Positions 26,730 through 35,809 of a stretch of DNA of 64,000 nucleotides are shown here, in pieces (positions within the stretch are counted from its first letter, which is position 1; the number at the start of each line of letters is the position of its first letter). Location of the stretch: contig NZ_JABEZU010000003.1 of assembly GCF_013149785.1 (NCBI RefSeq), positions 1 to 64,000 of the forward strand, written 5' to 3'. The notes under the pieces are model-generated. The model did not search any database and was not told where the DNA came from. It was given only the letters and a program-made list of their open reading frames with translations. Source of the DNA: Isoptericola halotolerans (GTDB taxonomy: Bacteria > Actinomycetota > Actinomycetes > Actinomycetales > Cellulomonadaceae). Both the position numbers and the translations under genes were made by a program.

Positions 26730-27362
26730 TCAACGGCGCTCCGGAGCGGTCAGGTCTCCGGTCCCCGGGGTGCCGTCGACCAGTCCGTAGTGCAGGTGCA
26801 CGACGCCGCGGGGGCTCGCCGTCGGCGGGTCCAGCAGCGTGAGGTTGGCGGGGATCTCGCCGCCGTCGAACACCTTCTTGCCGCCGCCGAGCACGACGGG
26901 ATAGAGCCACAGGTCGAGCCGGTCGAACAAGCGCTCGTGCAGCAGCGTCTGGACGAGGTCGAGACTCCCGATGACCTTGACGTCCTCGTGCCGGTCGCGG
27001 ACCTCGTCGATGGCCCGGGGCAGGTCGGGGCCGAGCTGGGTGGAACCGGCCCATGCCAGCTCCGGCGCCCCGCGGGAGGCGACGTACTTGGGGATGCGGT
27101 TGAACAGCGTGGCGATGTCGTCGTCCGGGCCGCCACCTTGATGGGGCCAGTGAGCAGCGAAGATGTCATAGGTGCGCCGCCCGAGCAGCAGGGCGTCCGT
27201 GCCCTCCAGGGCGGCAGAGACCTGGTCTCCGGTGACGTCGTCGAACAGCGGCGCCTGCCAGCCGCCGAACCTGAATCCGCCCTCGGTGTCCTCGTCGGGC
27301 CCGCCGGGGGCCTGGCCGACGAGGTCCAGCGTGGCGAAGAGCTCGATCCCGAGAGTTCCCAT
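26730..27362 (-). CDS. Dihydrofolate-reductase-fold protein (RibD C-terminal family)
   Basis: 210 residues resembling RibD C-terminal / DHFR-like reductases: LGIELFATLDLVGQAPGG at the start, LLLGRRTYDIFAAHWP in the middle, and VKVIGSLDLVQTLLHERLFDRLDLWLYPVVLGGGKKVF at the end. These bind NADPH; the true substrate is unknown. GGAGG lies 5 nt before the ATG. It is divergent from LacI-1 and may share its control region. Such genes are often isolated and their function is unproven. Confidence 0.85.
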   Translation of the reverse strand: MGTLGIELFATLDLVGQAPGGPDEDTEGGFRFGGWQAPLFDDVTGDQVSAALEGTDALLLGRRTYDIFAAHWPHQGGGPDDDIATLFNRIPKYVASRGAPELAWAGSTQLGPDLPRAIDEVRDRHEDVKVIGSLDLVQTLLHERLFDRLDLWLYPVVLGGGKKVFDGGEIPANLTLLDPPTASPRGVVHLHYGLVDGTPGTGDLTAPERR

Positions 27363-27452
27363 GGTGTCCTCCAGCGGTGCGGGTGGTCGAGGATCAGACC
27401 GGTACCCGGCGCAGGAATCATCGGCGGTGCGCAGGGACCGCGCGGCGAGATC

Positions 27453-27467
27453 GCGAAACTTTGCGCT
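27453..27467. promoter_or_regulatory. Operator-like site of LacI-1 (autoregulation)
   Basis: GCGAAACTTTGCGCT is found here and, inverted and identical over all 15 bases, at 33600-33614 in the xylosidase/dehydratase control region. The core CGAAACTTT (27454-27462) starts where the -35 would be, 17 bases before the -10 TACGCT (27477-27482), so binding should block this promoter. Confidence 0.7.
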
Positions 27468-27488
27468 GCGACTCGCTACGCTGGGGCC

Positions 27489-28514
27489 ATGCCGAACCTC
27501 CGTGCCGACGGCGTCCCGCGCCCTACGCTCGCCCGCGTGGCCGCGGAGACCGACGTGTCCGTCTCGACGGTCTCGAAGGTGCTCAACGGCCGGGCCGGTG
27601 TGTCGTCGGCGACGCGTGAGCGAGTGGAGAAGGCGCTCCGGGAGCACGGCTACAGCCGGCGCAACCAGGTGCAGCCGTCGGCCCGGTTCATCGAGCTGGT
27701 CTTCAGTCGCATCGACAACAGCTGGGCTCTGGAGATGATCATCGGTGCCGAGAAGGTGGCCCGCGAGTCCGGCATGAGCGTCCTGCTGACCGAGTCCGGT
27801 GACCGGCACTCGCCGGGCCCGGAGTGGGTGTCGGGGGTGCTGGCCCGTCAGCCCGCGGGGGTGATCCTGATGTTCTCGGACCTGTCCCGCGAGGACCGCC
27901 GGATGCTGCGCACGCGAGACATCCCGTTCGTCGTCATCGATCCGGCCGGCGACCCACCGCCCGACGTGGCGTCGGTCGGCACCGCGAACTGGTCGGGCGG
28001 GTTCATGGCCACCCGGCACCTCATCGAGCTCGGGCACACCGAGATCGCCATCATCACGGGTCCCGACGACATGCTGTGCTCGACGGCTCGGCTGTCGGGC
28101 TACCGGGCTGCGATGGACGCCGCCGGGCTGAGCGTCCCTGCCGGGTTCGTCGTCTCGGGGGACTTCCATCATGAGGACGGTCTGGAGCGGGGAGGCGAGC
28201 TGCTCGACAGGGCACGGCGCCCCACGGCGATCTTCGCCGGCAGCGACCTGCAGGCGCTCGGCGTCTACGAGGCGGCCAGGGAGCGCGGTGTCGGGATCCC
28301 GGACGAGCTGTCCGTCGTCGGGTTCGACGACATCCGCCCCGCCGCGTGGGCGGGGCCTCCGCTGACGACGGTGCGTGCCCAGCTCACGGAGATGGCCGAG
28401 ACCGCGGCACGACTCGTCCTGCGGATGCGCCGGGAGGCCACGCCCGAGCGGATCGAGCTGGCCACCCGCATGGTCGTGCGGTCCAGCACCGCCGCTCCGC
28501 CGGCGGGGGGCTGA
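27489..28514 (+). CDS. LacI-family transcriptional regulator, likely regulator of the pentose cluster
   Basis: 341 residues. N-terminal HTH TLARVAAETDVSVSTVSKVLNGRAGVSSATRERVEKALREHGY with the LacI hinge region after it, then a periplasmic-binding-like sensor domain ending in ELSVVGFDDIRPAAWAGPPLTTVRAQL. Leaderless ATG behind TACGCT. The next gene (SMP-30 lactonase) begins 2 bases after the stop, so they form one unit. The identical 15-bp operator at its own promoter and at the xylosidase/dehydratase control region suggests it senses a pentose or pentonate and controls both. Confidence 0.93.
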   Translation: MPNLRADGVPRPTLARVAAETDVSVSTVSKVLNGRAGVSSATRERVEKALREHGYSRRNQVQPSARFIELVFSRIDNSWALEMIIGAEKVARESGMSVLLTESGDRHSPGPEWVSGVLARQPAGVILMFSDLSREDRRMLRTRDIPFVVIDPAGDPPPDVASVGTANWSGGFMATRHLIELGHTEIAIITGPDDMLCSTARLSGYRAAMDAAGLSVPAGFVVSGDFHHEDGLERGGELLDRARRPTAIFAGSDLQALGVYEAARERGVGIPDELSVVGFDDIRPAAWAGPPLTTVRAQLTEMAETAARLVLRMRREATPERIELATRMVVRSSTAAPPAGG

Positions 28515-28516
28515 CG

Positions 28517-29368
28517 ATGCGGGCAGAGCCGATCGGTGCGCCGTGCACCTTCCACGGTGAGGGTCCCTTCTGGGACGGCGTCAGGGACGAGCTGCTCGTC
28601 GTCGACATGCTCGCGGGGGACGTCGTCCGGTTCGACGGCGCGGGCGTTCCGACCCGCCGCCATGTCGGGGACGTGGCGGCGGTCGTGCGTGCGCGCCGCG
28701 GCGGCGGGTACGTCCTCGCCCTCGAGCGTGGGTTCGCGCTGGCCGACGCCGAGCTGTCGGTCACGGAAGAGATCGCCGTGCTCGAGGGTTCGGCGGTGCG
28801 GATGAACGACGGCGGCTGCGACCCCCAGGGGCGGTTCTACTGCGGCACCATGGCGTACGACGTGACCCCGGGTGCCGGTCGCCTGTACCGCTTGGACACC
28901 GACCGGACGGTCACCACCGTCCTGGACGGCGTGACGATCTCGAACGGGTTGCAGTGGAGCGTCGACGGCTCCCTGGCCTACTACAACGACACACCGACCG
29001 GGCGGGTCGACGTGTTCGACGTCGACCCCGACACCGGCGAGTTCTCCGGCCGTCGGCCGTTCGCCGTCGTCCCCGACGACGCCGGGAAGCCGGACGGCAT
29101 GGCCGTCGATGCCGAGGGCGGCGTCTGGATCGCCCTGTGGGAGGGCGGCCGGGTGCACCGGTACGACGCCGGGGGCATCCTGACCGAGGTCGTCGAGGTG
29201 GCGGCGAGCCGGACGACGGCGTGCACGTTCGGCGGGCCGGACGGGCGGACGCTGTTCGTCACGACGTCCCGCCTGGGCGTCGACGACGCCGCAGAGCCCT
29301 TGGCAGGTGCGGTCTTCGCCGTCGACACCGGCGTCGTGGGCGCGACGCAGCACGCGTACGCCGGCTGA
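28517..29368 (+). CDS. SMP-30/gluconolactonase-family lactonase, probable sugar lactonase
   Basis: 283 residues of a six-bladed beta-propeller lactonase. Features: CTFHGEGPFWDGVRDELLVVDMLAGDVVRF (metal Glu), RMNDGGCDPQGRFYCGTMAYD (metal Asn area), TISNGLQWSVDGSLAYYNDTPTGRV, and KPDGMAVDAEGGVWIALWEGGRV (metal Asp). These enzymes open sugar lactones with a divalent metal. In this cluster the expected substrate is a pentonolactone (xylonolactone or arabinonolactone). ATG 28517, two bases after the LacI-1 stop. Converges with the dehydrogenase gene. Confidence 0.9.
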   Translation: MRAEPIGAPCTFHGEGPFWDGVRDELLVVDMLAGDVVRFDGAGVPTRRHVGDVAAVVRARRGGGYVLALERGFALADAELSVTEEIAVLEGSAVRMNDGGCDPQGRFYCGTMAYDVTPGAGRLYRLDTDRTVTTVLDGVTISNGLQWSVDGSLAYYNDTPTGRVDVFDVDPDTGEFSGRRPFAVVPDDAGKPDGMAVDAEGGVWIALWEGGRVHRYDAGGILTEVVEVAASRTTACTFGGPDGRTLFVTTSRLGVDDAAEPLAGAVFAVDTGVVGATQHAYAG

Positions 29369-29381
29369 CGGCGACCGTGCC

Positions 29382-30851
29382 TCAGGAATGCTCCAGGATG
29401 CCGTCCACGCGTCGCGGAACATCCCACGGGTTCGCTTCCCGCAGCGGAGGAGGCAGCAGCCCGTCGGGCACCGACTGAAAGCTGACCGGCCGCAGGAACC
29501 GTTCGACGGCGGCTGTCCCGACGGACGTCGTCGACGCGGCCGTGGTCGCCGGGTAGGGGCCGCCGTGCTCCATCGCGTGGGTCACCGAGACTCCTGTCGG
29601 CCAGCCGTTCCACAGCACACGCCCCGCCCGGTCGGCGAGGACGTCGAGCAGCGAACCGACGAGACCGGTCTCCGTCTCCGTCCCCTGGACGGTCGCCGTG
29701 AGCTGGCCGTCGATCGCCGCCGCGGCCTCGACGAGCTGGCCGGGGTCGTCGTAGGAGACGATCAGCGCGGCCGGGCCGAAGCACTCCACCTCGAGCTGTT
29801 CGCGTGCCCGGGCGTGCTGGTCGTAGGTCGTCGCGAAGAGCGTGAGGGCGGGTTCGGCCGCCACGTCGGGGCTGCCCGCGAGCACCGCGACCTCGGGCCG
29901 TGCGGCGAGCTCGCCGACGGCGGTGGCGAAACCCTCATGGGTGCGTTCGTTCAGCATGGGCGCGCCCGGCAGCCCGGTCGCGGCCTCGGCGAGGCGCTCG
30001 GTGAGCCCTGACCCGGAGGGGACGAAGACGAGTCCCGGTTTGGTGCAGAACTGCCCTACGCCGAGCGTCGCGGACCCGACGAACCCGTCGGCGATCTCCC
30101 GGGCACGGTGCTCGGCGGCGCCGGGGGTCACGAAGACGGGGTTCACGCTGCCGAGCTCGCCGAAGAACGGGATCGGGTCGGGGCGGGCGGCCGCGAGGTC
30201 GAACAGGGCGCGGCCACCGGCCAGCGACCCGGTGAAGGCGCCTGCCTTGATCCGAGGGTCCGAGACGAGCCGACGGCCGTTCTCGGTCCCGACGACGAGG
30301 CCGAACAGTCCGTCGGGCGCCCCGGCCGCACGCAGGGCGTCGGTCACGACCTGCGACGTGAGACGCGAGAGCCGGAGGTGACCCGGGTGCGCCTTGACGA
30401 CGACGGGGCACCCGGCAGCCAGCGCCGACGCGGTGTCTCCGCCGGCCACCGAGAACGCGAACGGGAAGTTGCCGGCGGACCAGACGGCGACCGGGCCGAG
30501 CGGGCGCAGCATGCGCCGCAGGTCGGGCCGCGGTCCCATGCCCCATTCCGGGTCGGCGTGGTCGATCCGGACGCCGAGGTAGGAGCCCTCGCGCAGGACG
30601 TCCGCGAACAACCCGAGCTGGAACGTCGTGCGCACCAGCTCGCCGCGCAGCCGCGGTTCGGGAAGGTGGGTCTCCTCCTGCGCGACCTGGACGAGCGCGT
30701 CGGCGGCGGTCGTGAGCGCCTCGGCGACGGAAGCGAGCCACCCGGCCCGGGCGGCCGGTGTGGCGGTAGCCGCCTGCTCGGCGGCAGCCGCGGCAGCGGC
30801 GACGGTCTGCTCGAGCTCGGCGTCGGACGTCGGTACGGTCGGCTCGTTCAT
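29382..30851 (-). CDS. 2-oxoglutarate-semialdehyde (2,5-dioxovalerate) dehydrogenase
   Basis: 489-residue NAD(P)-dependent aldehyde dehydrogenase that would make 2-oxoglutarate from its semialdehyde, the last step of the non-phosphorylative pentose pathway. The subfamily is suggested by [36 protein letters not shown] near residue 135, [18 protein letters not shown], the catalytic Glu in [12 protein letters not shown], and the Cys in [16 protein letters not shown] 30851 overlaps the previous gene's stop by 4 bases (ATGA). The substrate is inferred from subfamily and neighbours. Confidence 0.88.
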   Translation of the reverse strand: MNEPTVPTSDAELEQTVAAAAAAAEQAATATPAARAGWLASVAEALTTAADALVQVAQEETHLPEPRLRGELVRTTFQLGLFADVLREGSYLGVRIDHADPEWGMGPRPDLRRMLRPLGPVAVWSAGNFPFAFSVAGGDTASALAAGCPVVVKAHPGHLRLSRLTSQVVTDALRAAGAPDGLFGLVVGTENGRRLVSDPRIKAGAFTGSLAGGRALFDLAAARPDPIPFFGELGSVNPVFVTPGAAEHRAREIADGFVGSATLGVGQFCTKPGLVFVPSGSGLTERLAEAATGLPGAPMLNERTHEGFATAVGELAARPEVAVLAGSPDVAAEPALTLFATTYDQHARAREQLEVECFGPAALIVSYDDPGQLVEAAAAIDGQLTATVQGTETETGLVGSLLDVLADRAGRVLWNGWPTGVSVTHAMEHGGPYPATTAASTTSVGTAAVERFLRPVSFQSVPDGLLPPPLREANPWDVPRRVDGILEHS

Positions 30852-31756
30852 CGTGTCTCCTGCGTCTCGGGGCGTCGTCCGACCACGACGACGCGGTTGG
30901 TCAAGGATCCGATCCCGTCGACCTCGATCCGCACGACGTCGCCCGCGGCGAGGGTGAAGTCCGCACCGGGGACGATGCCGGTCCCGGTGAGCAGCACGGC
31001 GCCGGCCGGGAGGTCGAGCGCGAGCACGAGCCACCCGGCGAGGGCGTCGAGGTCGCGGGCGAGCTCGGCCGTCGTCGTGGATCCGGTGAACACCTCCTCG
31101 TCGTCGCGCTCGACGGTGAGCCGGACGGCCCAGGGGCCCTCCGGCGCCGCCCAGACCGGGACGATCTGCGTCCCGAGCGCGCACGAGCGGGTGTAGACCT
31201 TGGCCTGCGGGAGGTACAGCGGGTTGTCGCCCTCGATGGATCGGCTGCTCATGTCGTTGCCGACGACGTAGCCGAACACGGCCCCGGCCCGGTTCACGAC
31301 GAGACCCAGCTCGGGTTCCGGGACGTCCCAGCCGGAGTCGGCCCGGATGCCGACGTCCTCGCCGTCGGTGACCACCCGGGCGGCCGTCGACTTGAAGAAC
31401 AGCTCGGGCCGCTCCGCGGTGTAGACGCGGTCGTAGATCGAGGGCTCGGTCGACTCCTCGGTGCGGCCGTCCCGGCTGCGTCGGTAGGTCACCCCGGCGG
31501 CCCAGACCTCCTGCTCGTCGACGGGTGGCAGCAGGCCGGCGCCGGGGTCGATCACGGAGCCTTCGGCCCGTGCGGTGTCCACCGCCCGGCGGGCCGCGTC
31601 GAGCGGCAGGGCGAGCAGCGCGCCGAGCGTCGTGCCCAGGCTCCGCATCCCGCCGTCGTCGGCCCGGACGGCCCACCGGGGCCCGTCGGGGGACTGGACC
31701 CGGACGATGGCCCCCGGGGTCCCGGCCTGCATCGATGACTGCTCAGTGTGACTCAC
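30848..31756 (-). CDS. FAH-fold 2-keto-3-deoxy-pentonate dehydratase
   Basis: 302 residues of the fumarylacetoacetate hydrolase family. Motifs: [87 protein letters not shown] (metal-binding Glu/Asp). The subfamily matches Caulobacter XylX-like 2-keto-3-deoxy-xylonate/arabinonate dehydratases, which make 2-oxoglutarate semialdehyde. GTG 31756, with GGAGG 6 nt upstream, overlaps the dehydratase gene by 14 bases. The pentose isomer is not decided by sequence. Confidence 0.86.
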   Translation of the reverse strand: MSHTEQSSMQAGTPGAIVRVQSPDGPRWAVRADDGGMRSLGTTLGALLALPLDAARRAVDTARAEGSVIDPGAGLLPPVDEQEVWAAGVTYRRSRDGRTEESTEPSIYDRVYTAERPELFFKSTAARVVTDGEDVGIRADSGWDVPEPELGLVVNRAGAVFGYVVGNDMSSRSIEGDNPLYLPQAKVYTRSCALGTQIVPVWAAPEGPWAVRLTVERDDEEVFTGSTTTAELARDLDALAGWLVLALDLPAGAVLLTGTGIVPGADFTLAAGDVVRIEVDGIGSLTNRVVVVGRRPETQETR

Positions 31757-33458
31757 GTGCTACCTCCGCACCGCTCGAGCCGACGAGGAAGTCGAGGTCC
31801 GCGCCGGTGTTCGCCTGCTGCACGTGGTCCACGTACAGCTTCTCCCATCCGCGATCAGGTGCCGCGAACCCGTCGGCCGTCGCCGCCGGGACGCGGCGTG
31901 AGCTCAGCTCGTCCTCGGGCACGAGGAGCTTGAGCCGCCGTGCCGGGACGTCGAGGAGGATCTCGTCACCGTCCCGGACGAGTGCGAGGGTCCCTCCGGC
32001 CGCGGCCTCCGGGGCGACGTGCAGGACCACGGTGCCGTACGCGGTCCCGCTCATCCGACCGTCGCAGATGCGCACCATGTCGCGGACGCCCTGGGCGAGG
32101 ATCTTCGGGGGCAGCGGGAGGTTGGCCACCTCGGGCATCCCCGGGTAGCCCTTCGGCCCGCATCCGCGCAGCACCAGGACGGACGTCGCGTCGACGTCGA
32201 GGTCCGGGTCGTCGATGCGTGCGGCGAAGTCCTCGACCGAGTCGAACACGACCGCGCGGCCGCGGTGGACGAGCAGCTCCGGGCTGGCGGCGGCGGGCTT
32301 GATGACGGCGCCGTCCCTGGCCAGGTTGCCGTGCAGGACGGCGATGCCCGCGTCGGGGGCGAGGGGTCGGGACCGCGGCGCGATGACGTCCTCGTCCCAC
32401 ACGGGGTTGGTCCCGAGGTAGGACGCCAGCGGGCGACCGGTGACGGTGATCGGGTCGTCGTCGAGCAGGTCGGCCACCTGGTCGAGGACGGCGAGCAGGC
32501 CGCCGGCGCGGAACAGGTCCTCCATGAGGTGCGCGCCCGCGGGCTGCAGGTTCACCAGGAGGGGCACGTCGGCACCGATCCGGTCGAAGTCCTCGAGCGT
32601 GAGCTCGATGCCGAGCCGACCGGCGATCGCCAGGAGGTGCACGACGGCGTTGGTCGAGCCGCCGACGGCGGCCAGGGCCACGATCGCGTTGGTGAACGAG
32701 CCGCGCGTGACGACCTGGCTGATCGTGCGTCCGGCCGCCACCTGCTCGACGGCGAGACGGCCGGAGGCGTGCGCCGCCTCCAGCAGGCGGCTGTCCGCGG
32801 CGGGTGTGCCGGCCAGCCCGGGGATCGTCGTGCCCAGGGCCTCGGCCATCACAGCCATCGTGGAGGCGGTGCCCATGGTGTTGCAGTGCCCGCGGCTGCG
32901 GATCATCGAGGACTCGGAGCGCAGGAACGTGGCCTGGTCGAGGCGGCCCGCCCGGACCTCCTCGCTCAGCTTCCACACCCCGGTCCCGCACCCGAGGGGC
33001 GAGCCGCGGAAGGTGCCGTTGAGCATGGGCCCGCCCGGAACGACGACGGCGGGCAGGTCCACCGAGGCGGCGGCCATGAGCAGCGCGGGGATGGTCTTGT
33101 CGCACCCGCCCAGCAGCACGAGGCCGTCGACGGGGTTGGCTCGGAACATCTCCTCCATGGACATGGCGGCCAGGTTGCGCCAGAGCATGGCCGTGGGTCG
33201 CACGAGGGTCTCGCCGAGGGACATGACGGGAAGGTCCAGGGGGATGCCGCCGGCCTCGTAGACACCGTTCTTCACGGACTGCGCGACCTCGTCGAGGTGT
33301 GCGTTGCAGGGCGTGAGGTCGGAGGCGGTGTTGGCGATGGCGATCTGCGGCCGGCCCTCGAACGCGCTGGAGGGTACGCCGCGGCGCATCCAGGCACGGT
33401 GCAGGTAGGCGTTGCGGTCGTCGCCCCCGTACCACTCGCTGCTGCGGAGCGTGGTCAA
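31743..33458 (-). CDS. IlvD/Edd-family sugar-acid dehydratase (probable pentonate dehydratase)
   Basis: 571 residues. Iron-sulfur ligands are likely the Cys of [23 protein letters not shown] and [13 protein letters not shown]; further IlvD/Edd signatures are [16 protein letters not shown] and [16 protein letters not shown]. The closest match is to pentonate dehydratases (xylonate, L-arabinonate) rather than dihydroxyacid dehydratase of valine synthesis, because it opens with [24 protein letters not shown] 33458 was chosen because GAAGGAG lies 8 nt upstream and the family begins near TTLRS. First gene of a three-gene operon. Substrate inferred. Confidence 0.88.
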   Translation of the reverse strand: MTTLRSSEWYGGDDRNAYLHRAWMRRGVPSSAFEGRPQIAIANTASDLTPCNAHLDEVAQSVKNGVYEAGGIPLDLPVMSLGETLVRPTAMLWRNLAAMSMEEMFRANPVDGLVLLGGCDKTIPALLMAAASVDLPAVVVPGGPMLNGTFRGSPLGCGTGVWKLSEEVRAGRLDQATFLRSESSMIRSRGHCNTMGTASTMAVMAEALGTTIPGLAGTPAADSRLLEAAHASGRLAVEQVAAGRTISQVVTRGSFTNAIVALAAVGGSTNAVVHLLAIAGRLGIELTLEDFDRIGADVPLLVNLQPAGAHLMEDLFRAGGLLAVLDQVADLLDDDPITVTGRPLASYLGTNPVWDEDVIAPRSRPLAPDAGIAVLHGNLARDGAVIKPAAASPELLVHRGRAVVFDSVEDFAARIDDPDLDVDATSVLVLRGCGPKGYPGMPEVANLPLPPKILAQGVRDMVRICDGRMSGTAYGTVVLHVAPEAAAGGTLALVRDGDEILLDVPARRLKLLVPEDELSSRRVPAATADGFAAPDRGWEKLYVDHVQQANTGADLDFLVGSSGAEVARESH

Positions 33459-33481
33459 GTCTTGGACTCCTTCGTCGAAGA

Positions 33482-33490
33482 AATGTTTCG
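33482..33490. promoter_or_regulatory. LacI-1 operator core O1
   Basis: CGAAACATT on the minus strand. It lies about 20-30 bases downstream of the predicted dehydratase transcription start, a usual position for a repressor. The wider stretch, read as GTCTCGCAACCGAAAC, nearly repeats GTCGCAAGCCGAAAC at O2. Confidence 0.6.
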
Positions 33491-33518
33491 GTTGCGAGAC
33501 CGAAGATTTTCTGGTGGC

Positions 33519-33547
33519 AGCGTAGGAATCGGAGGAGGCCCTGTCAA
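33519..33547 (-). promoter_or_regulatory. Promoter of the pentonate dehydratase operon
   Basis: On the minus strand, TTGACA (33547-33542) is the exact -35 consensus. A 17-bp spacer follows, then -10 TACGCT (33524-33519). Start near 33512, leader about 55 bases, with operator O1 inside the leader. Confidence 0.75.
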
Positions 33548-33550
33548 GGG

Positions 33551-33580
33551 TTGCCGCGGCCAGCCTCGGATGTCTAGCCT
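33551..33580 (+). promoter_or_regulatory. Promoter of the GH120 xylosidase gene
   Basis: TTGCCG (33551-33556), 18-bp spacer, TAGCCT (33575-33580). Start near 33587, inside operator pair O2/O3. The leader is about 70 bases and ends with AGGGGAG before the ATG. Confidence 0.6.
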
Positions 33581-33589
33581 GTCGCAAGC

Positions 33590-33613
33590 CGAAACGTTGA
33601 GCGCAAAGTTTCG
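33590..33613. promoter_or_regulatory. LacI-1 operator pair O2/O3
   Basis: CGAAACGTT (33590-33598) and, facing it, AAAGTTTCG (33605-33613, the reverse of CGAAACTTT). Together they form an inverted repeat with arms CGAAAC/GTTTCG 12 bases apart, just downstream of the xylosidase -10. The 15 bases from 33600 are identical to the LacI-1 own operator, inverted. Confidence 0.7.
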
Positions 33614-33658
33614 CTCTCGTCATCCGACCTCTGGCGTCGTCGCCTGAAGGGGAGCCCC

Positions 33659-35623
33659 ATGACTGTCTTGCATGTCGCCATCACCGGATCGGACTCCGCG
33701 GCGGGGAGCGCGACCGCTCCGCTGCGCACCGTCAACCGCGCGGCCGCGCTGGCTCGACCGGGAGACACCGTCCGTGTGCACGCCGGTGAGTACCGCGAGT
33801 GGGTCAAGCCCGCTCGCGGCGGGCTCAGCGACTCCCGTCGCATCACCTACGAGGCTGCCGAGGGCGAGCACGTGGTGATCAAGGGCTCGGAGCCGGTCAC
33901 GGACTGGAGCCGGGAGGACGGCGACGTCTGGCGTGCCGAGATCCCGAACGCGGTCTTCGGCGACTTCAACCCGTTCGACCAGGCGGTGGAGGGCGACTGG
34001 TTCGTACCACCGGCCGGCGGTGGGGTGCCGCACCTCGGTGAGGTGTACCTCGACGGGCGCAGCCTCTACGAGGTGCACGAGCTCGCCGCGGTGGCCGACC
34101 CGCCGCTGCGGACCGAGGACGTCGACGACTGGACCGGAGCTCCCCAGGCCATCGACGACCCGGAGCGGACGCGGTACGTCTGGTACGCGGAGGTCGGTCC
34201 GGAGGTGACCACCCTGTGGGCGAACTTCCAGGGAGCCGACCCTCGCGCACGCCTGGTCGAGGTCAACGTGCGCCGGTCGGTGTTCTACCCGACCGAGCAT
34301 CACCTCGACTTCATCACCGTACGGGGGTTCGAGCTGGCCCAGGCGGCGACGCCGTGGGCGCCGCCGACCGCCGACCAGCCAGGGCTGATCGGACCCAACT
34401 GGGCCAAGGGCTGGATCATCGAGGACAACGTCATCCACGACGCCAAGTGCTCGGCGATCTCGCTGGGCAAGGAGGCCTCGACCGGGCACAACTTCTCGTT
34501 CCACCGCGGTGACAAGCCGGGCTACCAGTACCAGCTCGAGTCCGTCTTCTCCGCTCGCCGGATCGGGTGGGACCGTGAGCACATCGGCTCCCACCTGGTA
34601 CGCCGGAACACGATCTTCGACTGTGGGCAGAACGGCGTCGTCGGTCACCTCGGTGCGGTGTTCTCGCGGATCGAGGACAACCACATCCACCACATCGGGA
34701 CCAAGCGGGAGTTCTACGGGTACGAGATCGGCGGCATCAAGCTGCACGCCGCGATCGACGTGCAGATCGTCCACAACCGCATCCATGACTGCACCATGGG
34801 CACCTGGCTCGACTGGCAGACCCAGGGGGCGCGCGTGTCCCGCAACGTCTTCTCCGCGAACACGCGCGACCTGTTCGTGGAGGTCAGCCACGGCCCCTAC
34901 GTGGTGGACAACAACATCCTGGCGTCGGGCATCGCCCTGGAGGTCTTCAGCCAGGGTGGCGCGTTCGTCAACAACCTCGTCGCCGGTGCCGTGCGACTCG
35001 AGGCCGTCCTCGACCGCGCCACGCCGTACCACCGGCCGCACAGCACCCAGGTCGCCGGGTTCGCCGTCGTCGACGGCGGGGACGATCGCTACCTCGGCAA
35101 CATCTTCGTCGGTGGTGATGCGCGGCCGGCCTACCTGCCGGGGAGCCCTGGCTACGGTCCGAGCTCACACGGCACGGCGGGGTACGACGGCTGCCCGCCC
35201 GACTTCGAGGCCTACCTGGCCAGGGTGAACGAGACGGTGGGCGACCACCGGCGGTTCTATGGCGTCCGCCAGGCCGCGTACATCCAGCACAACGTGTATG
35301 CCAACGGTGCTCGCTCCTACGAGGCGGAGAGGGGCGCCGTCGTCCTCGATGTCCCGGTGACCTTCGCCGTCGTCGACGAGGGGGAGGCGGTCTACCTCGA
35401 GTGCGATCTCCCCGAGCCGGTGGCCACCGGCTGGAGCGGGCCGGTGACGAGCTCCGACCTGCCGCGGGCGAGGATCGTCGACGCCGACTTCGAGGAGCCT
35501 GACGGATCGCCGCTCGTCATCGACGCGGACCTCCTCGGCGTCGCCCGGCAGCCCGGGCAGGCGTACCCGGCGGGACCGCTGGCGGAGATGCCCACCGGCG
35601 CCCGCCGGACACGGGTGTGGTGA
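33659..35623 (+). CDS. GH120 beta-xylosidase (parallel beta-helix), cytoplasmic
   Basis: 654 residues with no signal peptide, so it acts inside the cell on xylo-oligosaccharides. The sequence follows GH120 (XylC of Thermoanaerobacterium) closely: YREWVKPARGGLSD near the start, AATPWAPPTADQPGLIGPNW, LRTEDVDDWTG. By comparison with XylC (Asp382, Glu405), the nucleophile should be Asp385 (WLDW) and the acid/base Glu408 (FVEVSHGP). Right-handed beta-helix rungs fill the middle (NTIFDCGQNGVVGHLGAVFSRIEDNHIHH). Divergent from the pentonate dehydratase operon with operators O1-O3 between them. GH120 is a small family. Confidence 0.92.
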   Translation: MTVLHVAITGSDSAAGSATAPLRTVNRAAALARPGDTVRVHAGEYREWVKPARGGLSDSRRITYEAAEGEHVVIKGSEPVTDWSREDGDVWRAEIPNAVFGDFNPFDQAVEGDWFVPPAGGGVPHLGEVYLDGRSLYEVHELAAVADPPLRTEDVDDWTGAPQAIDDPERTRYVWYAEVGPEVTTLWANFQGADPRARLVEVNVRRSVFYPTEHHLDFITVRGFELAQAATPWAPPTADQPGLIGPNWAKGWIIEDNVIHDAKCSAISLGKEASTGHNFSFHRGDKPGYQYQLESVFSARRIGWDREHIGSHLVRRNTIFDCGQNGVVGHLGAVFSRIEDNHIHHIGTKREFYGYEIGGIKLHAAIDVQIVHNRIHDCTMGTWLDWQTQGARVSRNVFSANTRDLFVEVSHGPYVVDNNILASGIALEVFSQGGAFVNNLVAGAVRLEAVLDRATPYHRPHSTQVAGFAVVDGGDDRYLGNIFVGGDARPAYLPGSPGYGPSSHGTAGYDGCPPDFEAYLARVNETVGDHRRFYGVRQAAYIQHNVYANGARSYEAERGAVVLDVPVTFAVVDEGEAVYLECDLPEPVATGWSGPVTSSDLPRARIVDADFEEPDGSPLVIDADLLGVARQPGQAYPAGPLAEMPTGARRTRVW

Positions 35624-35665
35624 GCCCGGGGAATTCCTACGTTGTCATGACGACCGCGCCACCTG

Positions 35666-35723
35666 TTGACACGCCTGGGGCAGGACACCATTCTGGGTAG
35701 TGCAGGGGTTACGACGTTGTAAC
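35666..35723 (+). promoter_or_regulatory. Promoter and LacI-type operator of the tandem esterase gene
   Basis: TTGACA (35666-35671), 17-bp spacer, CATTCT (35689-35694). Downstream at 35708-35723 lies GTTACGACGTTGTAAC, a 16-bp palindrome with one mismatched pair and a central CG, as LacI-type operators usually have. The core ACGTTGT also occurs at 35638-35644. It is probably read by LacI-2 (38-39 kb). Confidence 0.6.
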
Positions 35724-35809
35724 AGATGGTCCCGTCGTGGTCCCTCGGCCGGGCACCGACATCGGTCCTCGTGCTCGACGGAATCGAACTGCGAACGAGA
35801 GGCACGTCG

